NCBI GenBank assembly: GCA_965194375.1
Contig: OZ239428.1
Source: Tabrizicola_A aquatica
GTDB taxonomy: Bacteria > Pseudomonadota > Alphaproteobacteria > Rhodobacterales > Rhodobacteraceae
DNA: 64,000 nucleotides
Strand: one strand, 5' to 3'
Part shown: piece by piece, positions 1-7,548 of the stretch
Layout of the letters: each line of letters begins with the position of its first letter
Position numbering within the stretch: the stretch's first letter is position 1
Program-made: the position numbers and the translations under genes
Notes under the pieces: generated by a model
The model's input: only the letters and a program-made list of their open reading frames with translations
Databases searched by the model: none
What the model was told of the DNA's origin: nothing

Positions 1-7
1 AGTCGTC

Positions 8-268
8 ATGCGCATCATTGAGATAAGTCTCCTTGGAAGAAGGGCGCGAAAGTACTCCAATCCACTGGCGACAATTGTGGTATTCCCTTTCATGGCTTTG
101 CCACCATTCCTTGCGGTTCTCTTCGCGGACAATAATGCCCTCAGTGCGGCCTTGTTTTGGATGTTCATGACGTTGTTTGGCGTGGTCTATTATGCCGCCA
201 TCAAATCCGCCCCACGTCTCAAAATGAAGGCTGATCGTGTACGGGTTGGCCCGGGACACCTGACATGA
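8..268 (+). CDS. Small hypothetical membrane protein
   Basis: This 86-residue protein has a basic N-terminus and two adjacent hydrophobic stretches (about residues 20-42 and 45-65), so it is probably a two-pass inner-membrane protein with both ends in the cytoplasm. I do not recognise a family. Its stop overlaps the start of the downstream NusG-like gene by four bases (ATGA), which indicates co-transcription and probably translational coupling. The window begins 7 bases before its start, so an operon continuing from the left cannot be seen. Function unknown; the neighbourhood suggests a link to surface polysaccharide production. Confidence 0.6.
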   Translation: MRIIEISLLGRRARKYSNPLATIVVFPFMALPPFLAVLFADNNALSAALFWMFMTLFGVVYYAAIKSAPRLKMKADRVRVGPGHLT

Positions 269-807
269 TGCAGGAGACCAAACGGAGCCATGATGCAGCA
301 GAACAGAATTGGTTCGCAATTCAGCTAAAACCAAATTCCTTTCGCATCGCCGAGCGGTCTCTTTTGCGACAAGACTTTCGCGTGTTCTGTCCGAAAACAA
401 AGAAGACCGTTGTGAAATTTGGAAAGCCCAGGGTTCAGATCGCATCCTTGTTTTCCGGCTACCTCTTTGTCCAGTTTGACGCGACACGTCCCAGCTGGCG
501 CGCGATTTCAAACACCTACGGCGTCTCGCGGATCATTGCGGACGCACAAGGAGTTCCATCCTTCCTTCCAAGTTCATTCATCAAACTGCTGTTGCAACGT
601 TGCGATGAGGAAGGCTTTATACTCCCGCCCCCAAAGGTGTCTCCCGGAGATCAAGTGCGCCTCGCAAAGGGGCCCTTCAGCGAGTTCGTCGCGAGAGTTG
701 AGAGAATTGATGACCGCAAGAGGATTTGGATCCTGCTAGACATACTTGGCGGATCAAGAGAAGTCGAAGTGAAGATCGAAGACCTCATCAAGGATGATGC
801 CGCGTAA
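265..807 (+). CDS. NusG/RfaH-like transcription antitermination protein
   Basis: The 180-residue product has the NusG layout: an N-terminal NGN domain (about residues 14-105, beginning NWFAIQLKPN and including the hallmark SGYLFVQFD stretch) and a C-terminal KOW-like domain (about 128-170, SPGDQVRLAKGPF). Paralogues of this type (RfaH, UpxY) bind elongating RNA polymerase and let it read through long surface-polysaccharide operons. Because it sits beside export and glycan genes, it is more likely a dedicated RfaH-type regulator than housekeeping NusG, which normally lies beside secE and rplK. It overlaps the upstream membrane-protein gene by four bases, and its stop is one base from the end of the convergent uppS-like gene. 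Either ATG of an ATGATG pair could be the start. Confidence 0.85.
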   Translation: MMQETKRSHDAAEQNWFAIQLKPNSFRIAERSLLRQDFRVFCPKTKKTVVKFGKPRVQIASLFSGYLFVQFDATRPSWRAISNTYGVSRIIADAQGVPSFLPSSFIKLLLQRCDEEGFILPPPKVSPGDQVRLAKGPFSEFVARVERIDDRKRIWILLDILGGSREVEVKIEDLIKDDAA

Positions 808-808
808 C

Positions 809-1504
809 CTAGGCAGTCCCAAAGCGCCGGTCTCTTCCGCGAAATTCGTCCACGATCTCGCTCAGGTCCTGAACCTTGAAATCGGGCCATAGCATATTGC
901 AGAACTCAAGCTCGCTATATGCAGAGTGCCAAAGCAGAAAGTTTGACAAACGCTTGTCTCCGCCAGTTCTGATGATCAGATCTGGTGGAGGAGAAGCGCC
1001 TAAATCGCTGAGCGACGAGATCAGTTCCTCGTTAATGTCGTGAGATGCCAAATTGCCCTTTACGGCCATCTCGCAGGCCATCCTCACTGTCCTCACGATT
1101 TCGTCCTGACCACCATAGTCAACGGCGATATTCAACTGGAGACGCGTGCATGACGACGTCAATTCTTCCACAAAGATCATCGTCTTCTTAACTTGGTCAT
1201 CCAGCTTATCGCGTCGCCCAATGAAGCGAACTCGAACCCCTTGCTCCTTCAATTCCTTAGCCTTCCTGCCAAAATAGAGGCGGAGAAGTCTAAAAATTGA
1301 GGTGATCTCATAGGGCGCCCTCTTCCAGTTCTCGGTGGAGAAAGCATACATGGTAAGGTGGGTGATGCCGAGGTCAGGGGCAGCTCTGATGCACTCTTCC
1401 GCGCACGAAACACCTGCACGATGCCCAAAGACCCTAGGCAAGCCACGAAGCTTTGCCCAACGCCCATTTCCGTCCAGGATCATCGCTACATGCAAGAATT
1501 TCAC
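809..1504 (-). CDS. uppS: Cis-prenyltransferase (undecaprenyl diphosphate synthase family)
   Basis: This 231-residue enzyme adds isopentenyl units in cis to an allylic diphosphate. The family signatures are complete: HVAMILDGNGRWAK near the N-terminus with the catalytic Asp at residue 11, the AFSTENW motif, and the C-terminal IRTGGDKRLSNF motif followed by a WPDF segment. It begins with GTG directly before the HVAMILDGNGRW signature. It is the last gene of a leftward operon with a prenyl-reductase-like flavoprotein and a membrane protein. The essential uppS of this group normally sits with frr, cdsA and dxr, so this is probably a second copy with a dedicated product. Chain length and substrate cannot be read from sequence. 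Confidence 0.88.
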   Translation of the reverse strand: MKFLHVAMILDGNGRWAKLRGLPRVFGHRAGVSCAEECIRAAPDLGITHLTMYAFSTENWKRAPYEITSIFRLLRLYFGRKAKELKEQGVRVRFIGRRDKLDDQVKKTMIFVEELTSSCTRLQLNIAVDYGGQDEIVRTVRMACEMAVKGNLASHDINEELISSLSDLGASPPPDLIIRTGGDKRLSNFLLWHSAYSELEFCNMLWPDFKVQDLSEIVDEFRGRDRRFGTA

Positions 1505-1569
1505 CGATCTCTATTTGCATCACTGGATCTAGATGCATCACAACAACACTGCAATAGATCTAACAAATG

Positions 1570-2751
1570 CTAATTTCGATCTTCCTGTTTTAACTTAATC
1601 GAAGCCCGGCTGCGATCTTTTAGGGCTCTCGCCACGAGAATTGGAACCTTTCTCAGGACCTTCTTGGCGATCGTCGGATAGTCAACTCCGCCACTTAGCA
1701 ATTGAAGATACATGTCAGTAACAGAAGATCGTGCGAAGGCGTTGTGAACCGCCTCCCTTGTTGTCCAATGAAACATCAAGAACCTCACCACCTTTGCGTA
1801 TCTAAGATCGCGATGGATATTTGAGAGGCTCCGCTTGTAAGATTTGTAGGCTGAAGACGGTGCCCCTCTTGAGATGGCATCGCGGGCTGCTTTGCCAGCG
1901 AGTGCACCACTTTCAAGCGCCAATGCAATGCCCTCTCCAGTGATGGGATCAACGAGGCCAGCAGCATCACCAGCGACGATGATGCGATTTTTGCCTGGTG
2001 TTCTCAAAAAGCTTCCAAAGGGAAGGAAGGCGCCTTTCTCAGCGATGGCATGAGATTCTGGTGCCATCTTGCTACGATAAGCTTTCATCAACTGCTTCGC
2101 GTCAGGGTTCTTGCTGTGAAGGCCGCCGACCCCTATAGTGCGGCTGTTGTGCTTCGGAAATGACCAACCATACCCCCAAGACATGGCATCCAGATCCAAT
2201 TCGATTGCATTGTCGTCGCCCTCTGGCCTCGGCGCCTCTATTTCTAGCCCAAATGCCATTTTGGACTTTGGCACTTGCTTGCCGAGGCCCAGCCTTGCGA
2301 CCACGGAGTTCGCACCATCCGCCCCAATAAGGACATCGAACGCAAATCGTCGATGATCTCGCAGTTTTACATAGGCCGGACCGATTTCGTTGACTGTCCC
2401 GCAAATGATGGACGCACCAAGCTTCTGACAATGCTCCATCAGAGCGTGGTCAAAACGCTTTCTCATCGTCATGTACATGCTGGGTGCTGATGGTTTGTTT
2501 GCGAGCTCTCGTTCGCCCGCCCAGAGCCTGATGTGATTGGTCTTCAAAAACAGATCATTGTCTGGCTGCACGCCAAACAGGTCTTGAAGGATCTTCATGG
2601 ACCTCCCAGTGACGAGGCCCCCACACAGTTTGTCTCTTGGAAAGGCAAACTTGTCGATGATGGTGACGCTCAGTCCCAGTGAAAGAACCTGCGCAGCGGC
2701 GGCGCAGCCCGCCGGCCCTGCTCCCACGACAATCACATCAGCTCTTTCCAA
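1570..2751 (-). CDS. Geranylgeranyl reductase family FAD-dependent oxidoreductase
   Basis: The 393-residue flavoprotein starts with a Rossmann FAD-binding motif (VVGAGPAGCAAAA, residues 8-20), has the PRDKLCGG motif near residue 40 typical of the geranylgeranyl reductase family, and a second FAD motif (GDAAGLVDPITGEGIA, about residue 275). Family members reduce double bonds in prenyl chains of chlorophyll side chains, archaeal lipids, menaquinones or polyprenols. The start is TTG with GAGGG a few bases upstream. It lies between a membrane protein and a cis-prenyltransferase in one operon, so I infer that it saturates the prenyl product made there. It does not look like BchP by its N-terminus. 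Substrate unknown. Confidence 0.85.
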   Translation of the reverse strand: MERADVIVVGAGPAGCAAAAQVLSLGLSVTIIDKFAFPRDKLCGGLVTGRSMKILQDLFGVQPDNDLFLKTNHIRLWAGERELANKPSAPSMYMTMRKRFDHALMEHCQKLGASIICGTVNEIGPAYVKLRDHRRFAFDVLIGADGANSVVARLGLGKQVPKSKMAFGLEIEAPRPEGDDNAIELDLDAMSWGYGWSFPKHNSRTIGVGGLHSKNPDAKQLMKAYRSKMAPESHAIAEKGAFLPFGSFLRTPGKNRIIVAGDAAGLVDPITGEGIALALESGALAGKAARDAISRGAPSSAYKSYKRSLSNIHRDLRYAKVVRFLMFHWTTREAVHNAFARSSVTDMYLQLLSGGVDYPTIAKKVLRKVPILVARALKDRSRASIKLKQEDRN

Positions 2752-2924
2752 TGTGACCCTCTCTCCTGGAAGATTGTCCTGTTATCAAGAGCCCAGCATC
2801 GTTGCAAAACGCCATATCATCAGAGGGTTACTCTGGGATCTTGACGATCTGGAGCTGCCTATGGCCTAGCGCCGGGCTGGTTCTCTTATGTTCGTAAAAT
2901 TCTCTTTTGGCAAGCATATGATCT

Positions 2925-3593
2925 CTAGAGGTACCCAAACGATAGTATTCCGATAAGGTACAGCAGCAAGGTGGCCCTAATGTGTCGGTATTGCGCGATT
3001 TCCTGCACTTCTGTCAGTTTTCGCGTGGCCACAGCGACGGCTGCATAGAACGGTATCACTTGTAGGCAGGAGTAGTGTGAAAAAGGCCCCAAGTTTGCGG
3101 GCGTGTAGTAGAATATGTAATCCCCGAAGATCGCCCGGTAGGGCATGTTCACAGCGAGTTCCAGCAGTATGGCCTCCGCTCCAATAACCACCATGGATAG
3201 TGGGCCGCCACCCAAACGCATCCCCCCGACGACTTGACCCCTGAGGTAACTGTAAGTGCCAAAAATGCCCCAAATCATCGGGAAGAACAGGCTGATGTCC
3301 CCTCCATGAGCGGGGTAGAGGCGATACTCCCACAGCGGCCAACCAAACACGATGTCCCACATCGAATTCACAAATGCCTCACCAGTGGCGCCCAACAATA
3401 TGAAGAGTGTGACGGAGTAGACGAATTTTCGAGGCTCAAACCTGATGCGCCCCCCTCCGGCGACCCAGAACCCTGCGACAATGCACAGCAAAACCGCGAT
3501 GCCGTAGATCGCAGCGCCTACAACGCTCACCTCCAAGAAACCGTTCAATTCCAGACCTATCGCAGCTGCATCATCGGAGGTGTTTTCCGCCAC
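2925..3593 (-). CDS. Polytopic membrane protein, possible terpene-cyclase-like
   Basis: This 222-residue protein is almost entirely hydrophobic, with about six to seven predicted membrane segments (roughly residues 20-43, 56-76, 95-115, 122-143, 165-188 and 207-222). Charged or aromatic residues lie between them, including GEAF, WPLWEYRLYP and FPMIWGIFGTY. I do not recognise the family with certainty. Its size, topology and membrane-embedded acidic and aromatic residues recall small transmembrane terpene cyclases, but that is a guess. It begins with GTG after a good GAGGAC ribosome-binding site and is the first gene of an operon continuing into a prenyl reductase and a cis-prenyltransferase, so a role in handling an isoprenoid lipid is the best inference. 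Confidence 0.6.
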   Translation of the reverse strand: MAENTSDDAAAIGLELNGFLEVSVVGAAIYGIAVLLCIVAGFWVAGGGRIRFEPRKFVYSVTLFILLGATGEAFVNSMWDIVFGWPLWEYRLYPAHGGDISLFFPMIWGIFGTYSYLRGQVVGGMRLGGGPLSMVVIGAEAILLELAVNMPYRAIFGDYIFYYTPANLGPFSHYSCLQVIPFYAAVAVATRKLTEVQEIAQYRHIRATLLLYLIGILSFGYL

Positions 3594-3703
3594 GTCCTCA
3601 ATGCGTTGTCAATAAGTTAACCAATGGTCTCGCTGTTGCCGCAATTTGGTCTCTTTTGTGACATTTTTAGATCATATAGTGGCGTCATCCTACTGATCGA
3701 GAG

Positions 3704-5140
3704 ATGGGCATGACCAAGGCTCGATGCAAATCGACACGCAAATTTGGTCGACTTCTCGCGACCATGATGTGCCTGTCTTCAGGGAGCGCTGCAGCGCTCG
3801 AGGTCCAAACTGGTTTGGATGTTCTGCAAGATCCTGACACCACCATTGATGGGCTTCATCGTCTCTATGTGGGCTACTCCACTGGAGATGGCCTCAGCCT
3901 GGGACAGTCAATCTACTCCGCAGCGCAGGGTGATGCGGGCGGTGCATTTTTTTGGGGATATGAGGCTGTAAAGACTTGGCCAATATCGCGTTCTGTTGAG
4001 GTCTATGCCTCGGGCTTCTTGGGTGGTGGCGGTGGCGCCTCGCAAGTTAGCGGCGACGGTCTTATGCTGCGTTACGGGCTGGGGCTTGATGTCAGTGTTT
4101 CCAAGAACTGGGGCATCATGGGTGGCTTGTCGCACATTGCGATCGACGGCGGTGATGAAGGCGTGACTGCGATGAGCGTCGGCCTGTCTTACTCAGCGGG
4201 CGCGTCAGACTACTCATGGGAAGGTCTGCCAATACACTCTGTCGCCGCGCGATCTTCCTTAGTCAGTTTTGGCGGGGAAGTGACGAGGGGGGGAACACCT
4301 CAGCAGGACTTGGTCCTCGTTGGAGCCGAGTTTTCATTCAGGGGCGGTCCCAGTGGCGAGTACTTCTTTGCTGCCGATGGCGCTGCCAAGGGTGGAGAGG
4401 GTTACATGCAAGTGATGAGCGGCCTTCGCGGCACAGCATCACTGGGTCGCGTTTCAGGGTTCTATGAGGGATCTCTGGGCTTTGGTGGCGGAGGCGAGGT
4501 CGACACTGCAGGCGGCGTCCTCGCCCAGGCCGGCATTGGCTTCGGCGTCGACATTGGAGATCACCTCGTCTTAGAGGCGATGCTGTGCGAACAAATCGCA
4601 CCACAATCCGGAAACCGGGGCTCCGTGGCGACACTCAAGCTGTCGGGCGTTTTTGGCCGCGACGGGGCGGGTGTCGATGCCGCGTCGCCGGCGCAAGATT
4701 GGCAGTTTTCCACAGGCGTTTCTCAGCAGTTTCCGAACTCAGATTTTCGGAACACTCCCAGCCGAACCGGTCGGCCGTTTATGCAAGAGAGCTCCGTCGA
4801 CATGTTCTTGGGTGAGCGCCTTTATCTCACGGGAAATGCTCAAACAGTACTCGGCGGCAACGCTGCGGGCTATGCCATCGGTTTGGTGGGATTGGGGTAC
4901 CGCGCGCGCGTTGGCGCGTCCACAACTTGGTCGATTGAGGGTCACATCGGGGCGGCTGGCGGTGGCAGCGTCGCAGTTGATGGTGGTGCGATTTATTCTG
5001 TCCGAGGAGAAGTCGATTACTGGATAAGTCCCTCTATGGCGATCAGCTTGGGGGCTGGGCGTATTGCAACGCTTTCGGGTGAAGGGATGTCACCCAGCTT
5101 CATCAACCTCGGTCTAAAAATCCCATTTTCAACACACTAG
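3704..5140 (+). CDS. Secreted glycine-rich, probably outer-membrane beta-barrel protein
   Basis: The 478-residue protein begins with a typical signal peptide (basic start, hydrophobic core, cleavage near SGSAAALEV around residue 32). The rest is rich in Gly, Ser and alternating hydrophobic residues in short segments of 8-12 residues separated by GG or DG turns. It ends LGLKIPFSTH. This is the pattern of an outer-membrane beta-barrel or secreted beta-sheet protein. I recognise no family. It is transcribed rightward, divergent from the isoprenoid operon, and lies between that operon and the EPS export genes; nothing in its sequence assigns a substrate. Confidence 0.6.
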   Translation: MGMTKARCKSTRKFGRLLATMMCLSSGSAAALEVQTGLDVLQDPDTTIDGLHRLYVGYSTGDGLSLGQSIYSAAQGDAGGAFFWGYEAVKTWPISRSVEVYASGFLGGGGGASQVSGDGLMLRYGLGLDVSVSKNWGIMGGLSHIAIDGGDEGVTAMSVGLSYSAGASDYSWEGLPIHSVAARSSLVSFGGEVTRGGTPQQDLVLVGAEFSFRGGPSGEYFFAADGAAKGGEGYMQVMSGLRGTASLGRVSGFYEGSLGFGGGGEVDTAGGVLAQAGIGFGVDIGDHLVLEAMLCEQIAPQSGNRGSVATLKLSGVFGRDGAGVDAASPAQDWQFSTGVSQQFPNSDFRNTPSRTGRPFMQESSVDMFLGERLYLTGNAQTVLGGNAAGYAIGLVGLGYRARVGASTTWSIEGHIGAAGGGSVAVDGGAIYSVRGEVDYWISPSMAISLGAGRIATLSGEGMSPSFINLGLKIPFSTH

Positions 5141-5561
5141 CTGAGCCTTTGAAGTTTAAGAGTTTGAGGTGATCTGGAAACTCTCAGGCTAATGCATGTC
5201 ATGAGCAAGATGCCATCTTGCTGCGTTGAGGATGGTCACATTCGCATTTGCTTGAAGTGGGTCCCTCACATTGCTTTTGGGGTCGATCTCACGAAATCCA
5301 ATTGAAATACCTAGAGTTCTGTTAAACTTGTACGAATGAAGCACGTCATTTGTGGCGCGCCCAAGACATTGGAAGCATTATGGCAGACCGTCCCCTTACC
5401 CCCCTTCTTGACCGGGTCGCACTGCCTGCCCATTGTGTCGAGCGCCTGCTCATAAACGTCGAATAGTAGCATGTTGACCGAGATGTAGGCACGTTGTTCG
5501 GATCGCTGCATACGTCTTTGCGTTAAGTTAGTTTTGCAGGATTTATGTTGGGATCGATGGG

Positions 5562-5700
5562 AGCGAGTGGCTGCTGAATAACCGCTCGATAGTCTTGCCC
5601 AGCATCTTCATCAATCACGCCAGCCCTAAGCTGATGTATCGCGTGCCCGGTATGAACGCGCCCGAGATCGCGGCCAAGGCGCTCGAGGTGCTTGGCGTGT
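5562..5700 (+). pseudogene. dxs: Fossil C-terminal fragment of 1-deoxy-D-xylulose-5-phosphate synthase
   Basis: In the frame with codons at 5586, 5589 and so on, the DNA encodes RSIVLPSIFINHASPKLMY followed by GMNAPEIAAKALEVLGV. This matches the very end of DXS, where the family shows a VLPD-FIDHASP-MY pattern and then a GL-A--IA-KAL--LG helix. Nothing upstream continues the protein, and there is no start codon or catalytic domain, so it is a decayed remnant. DXS makes the first committed intermediate of the MEP isoprenoid pathway. The remnant lies 2 kb from a prenyl-reductase and cis-prenyltransferase operon, suggesting that the locus once held a fuller isoprenoid gene set or that a dxs-bearing segment was lost by recombination. 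Confidence 0.72.
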
Positions 5701-5939
5701 TTATGGTGGGCAAGTGCGCGGAATGCGCGTGCGGTGATGTTGGCCGTTTATCCGCGCTGCCGAACTGACGCTTCGTGCCCGCTCCTTTGGCGATCCAGCC
5801 ATGTTCTTAAAGCGCAGAAGCTTTTGTGAGCGCCTCTGTATCATTTTAACGCCTTAAGATGAATATCTTTTCTCCAAATCGCCTGATAAACTCTTATTTA
5901 CAATACACATCTATAAAGAGTAGATCGTACAGTAATGAA

Positions 5940-5964
5940 CGAGTTGTTGACAAACAACGACTCG
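5940..5964. promoter_or_regulatory. Inverted repeat, candidate operator of the EPS regulator
   Basis: CGAGTTGTTG, a five-base spacer, then CAACGACTCG: the arms match at 9 of 10 positions. The left arm and spacer contain TTGACA (5947-5952), a perfect -35 hexamer. The repeat ends 35 bases before the ATG at 6000 of the MarR-type regulator gene, so autoregulation is a reasonable inference. No protein-binding evidence can be seen from sequence. Confidence 0.5.
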
Positions 5965-5999
5965 ACGGCACGGCGTAAGCCAGTGCTTGTGCGGTAGCT

Positions 6000-6360
6000 A
6001 TGTCTAAAGCTGGTCACGGCCGAAAGAATCGCCCTAAAATTGAGTTCATGCTGTTGCGGTCTCCTTTCGGAGAGCCCATCTTTGAGCCAGAGGCAAATTG
6101 CACGCCGTCTTAACGTCAGCCTGGGCTTCGCCAATTACTGCTTGCGGGCTTTGGTGGATCGAGGACTTGTAGAGTGCTCCAACTTTTTTGCGGCGGAAGA
6201 CAAGAGGCGTTACCTATACCTTCTCGCTCCGTCCGGCATGTCTGCGAAGGTTGCAATAACAGGCAGCTTCCTTACGAAAAAAATGCAGGAACACGCGAAG
6301 CTCTCCGCAGACATCGAGGCTTTGAAGCGTGAGGTTGTCGGAAACCATGTCACCCCCTAA
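6000..6360 (+). pseudogene. MarR-family EPS-associated transcriptional regulator, apparent +1 frameshift
   Basis: Two overlapping frames together make one complete winged-helix protein. From ATG at 6000 the frame reads MSKAGHGRKNRPKIEFMLLR. After one extra T near 6060, the next frame continues LLSESPSLSQRQIARRL, then NYCLRALVDRGLVE, YLYLLAPSGM and a C-terminal coiled helix. The joined 119-residue protein matches the short MarR-type regulators that accompany exopolysaccharide loci (SQRQ-LA helix, KALVDKGL recognition region, YLYLLTPKG wing). Without the shift, the only start for the second frame is TTG at 6040, which would give an odd Cys-rich N-terminus. The gene is therefore inactive, rescued by frameshifting, or carries a sequencing error. 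It precedes the chain-length and export genes it would be expected to control. Confidence 0.75.
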
Positions 6361-6600
6361 AGGGTTCAACCTTTGGAGTGTGGCGCCGGACCATACTTGT
6401 GCAAGCTAGCGAGCCTTGGCTGAGTAAAGGCTGTTAAAGAATACTCAAAACGTACCAACCTTTGCTTTGCTCAAGAATATCATTGTTTCGTGGCTTTCTG
6501 TGTCACGAGCGAAGTGCTTCGGCCCTCTCAAGAAGCTCTCAGTTTCCAGTTCAGTTTTGATTAAGTGTTGAAAAGCAAGTTGTTGCGGCCTTGCTCAACG

Positions 6601-7548
6601 ATGGATGACTGTGAGATGATCGACGAGCGAAGAATAGAAGACGACGAAATCGATCTTGTTGAACTCGCTAAGACGATTTGGCGCGGCCGACGCATGATTG
6701 CTTTTGTCGTGACTATGGCGGTCCTAACCGCCTCGGCCTATCTCAACGTCGTTGACCGCAAGTATACCGTCTCACTTGTGCTGAAATCAGCACAAGAGCC
6801 GAGCCAACCCTCTGGCATTTCGGGCCTGGGAGGTATCGCCAGCCTTGCAGGCATCGAACTCCCCTCAGGTTCTAATGCTGACTTCTCTTCCTTCCCTCTT
6901 CTGATGAAATCACGTGAAGTCGCGGAAGCCATCTTCGACGACGAGCTGCTCATTCAATCAATTTTTTGGACTGAGTGGGACGCGGCAGAAGAGGAGTGGA
7001 GAGCACCATCTCGATCATTCCTGAGAGCAGCGTTGTCACCTGTAAAGGCCGCTGTCACGGGAAGCCCAACAACAGATTATGTGCCACCTAACGCCGCACG
7101 TCTCTCCGAACTGATTGAAAAACAAATCTCTGCATCAATTGATAGTAAGTCAGACTTACTCAACGTATCAACAGAAGCCTCTGATCCTGATCTGGCGCTC
7201 AGCCTGATGAACCGAGTTGTTTCTGAGACGGATGCTCTCTTTAGAGAGAGGTTCATCAAGGCAGGATCTGCCGCACTGGAGTTCTACAAGGGTCAACTGT
7301 CTCGCGCTCAATCTGGTGAGCATCGAGAGGCTCTCGCCCAGCTGATCGTCAAAGAAGAGCAAAAGCTAATGCTGGCAACAAGGTCTAGCAGTTATGTCGC
7401 AGAGGTGTTGCGAGGCCCCGACGTATCCAGAATGCCGACTTCACCGAAACCCACACTGATCCTCGCACTATCTGTCGTGTTGGGCCTGTTCGCTGGTGCG
7501 GGTTTGGTCCTGCTGCGCAGCGTTCTTGCAAATCAGAGGTCCTCATGA
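6601..7548 (+). CDS. Wzz-type polysaccharide chain-length determinant / co-polymerase
   Basis: This inner-membrane protein of about 315 residues has an N-terminal membrane helix after the DDEIDLVELAKTIWRGRR motif typical of Wzz proteins. A periplasmic, helix-rich domain contains SLMNRVVSETDALF, and a C-terminal membrane helix follows the conserved SPKPTL segment (TSPKPTLILALSVVLGL). Wzz proteins set the length of polymers made by the Wzy pathway. There is no fused tyrosine-kinase domain, so it is the short PCP-1-like or kinase-less form. ATG at 6601 or 6616 are both possible starts, and a TTG exists at 6565. Its end overlaps the next gene (ATGA), showing an operon with the export protein. Confidence 0.82.
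   Translation: MDDCEMIDERRIEDDEIDLVELAKTIWRGRRMIAFVVTMAVLTASAYLNVVDRKYTVSLVLKSAQEPSQPSGISGLGGIASLAGIELPSGSNADFSSFPLLMKSREVAEAIFDDELLIQSIFWTEWDAAEEEWRAPSRSFLRAALSPVKAAVTGSPTTDYVPPNAARLSELIEKQISASIDSKSDLLNVSTEASDPDLALSLMNRVVSETDALFRERFIKAGSAALEFYKGQLSRAQSGEHREALAQLIVKEEQKLMLATRSSSYVAEVLRGPDVSRMPTSPKPTLILALSVVLGLFAGAGLVLLRSVLANQRSS

Larger units (their letters stand above)
5141..5999. other. Gene-poor stretch with a dxs fossil
   Basis: No intact gene was found in about 860 bases. The first 420 bases hold only an unconvincing 66-codon leftward frame (5311-5511). Bases 5562-5700 encode a broken C-terminus of DXS, listed separately. From about 5770 the DNA becomes AT-richer and contains inverted repeats: an imperfect ACTCTTAT / ATAAAGAGT pair near 5890-5922 and a strong one at 5940-5964. 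These are presumably the control region of the downstream regulator gene. Confidence 0.6.

Noticed and set aside
2925..3593. Exosortase (EpsH-type) for PEP-CTERM sorting
   Set aside because: The EPS regulator made this attractive, but the membrane protein is short and I do not see the exosortase Cys/Arg/His motif; no PEP-CTERM tail is present on the secreted proteins.
5311..5511. 66-codon leftward frame in the gap after the secreted beta protein
   Set aside because: No ribosome-binding site, no recognisable motif and isolated in non-coding DNA; kept only as unassigned sequence.
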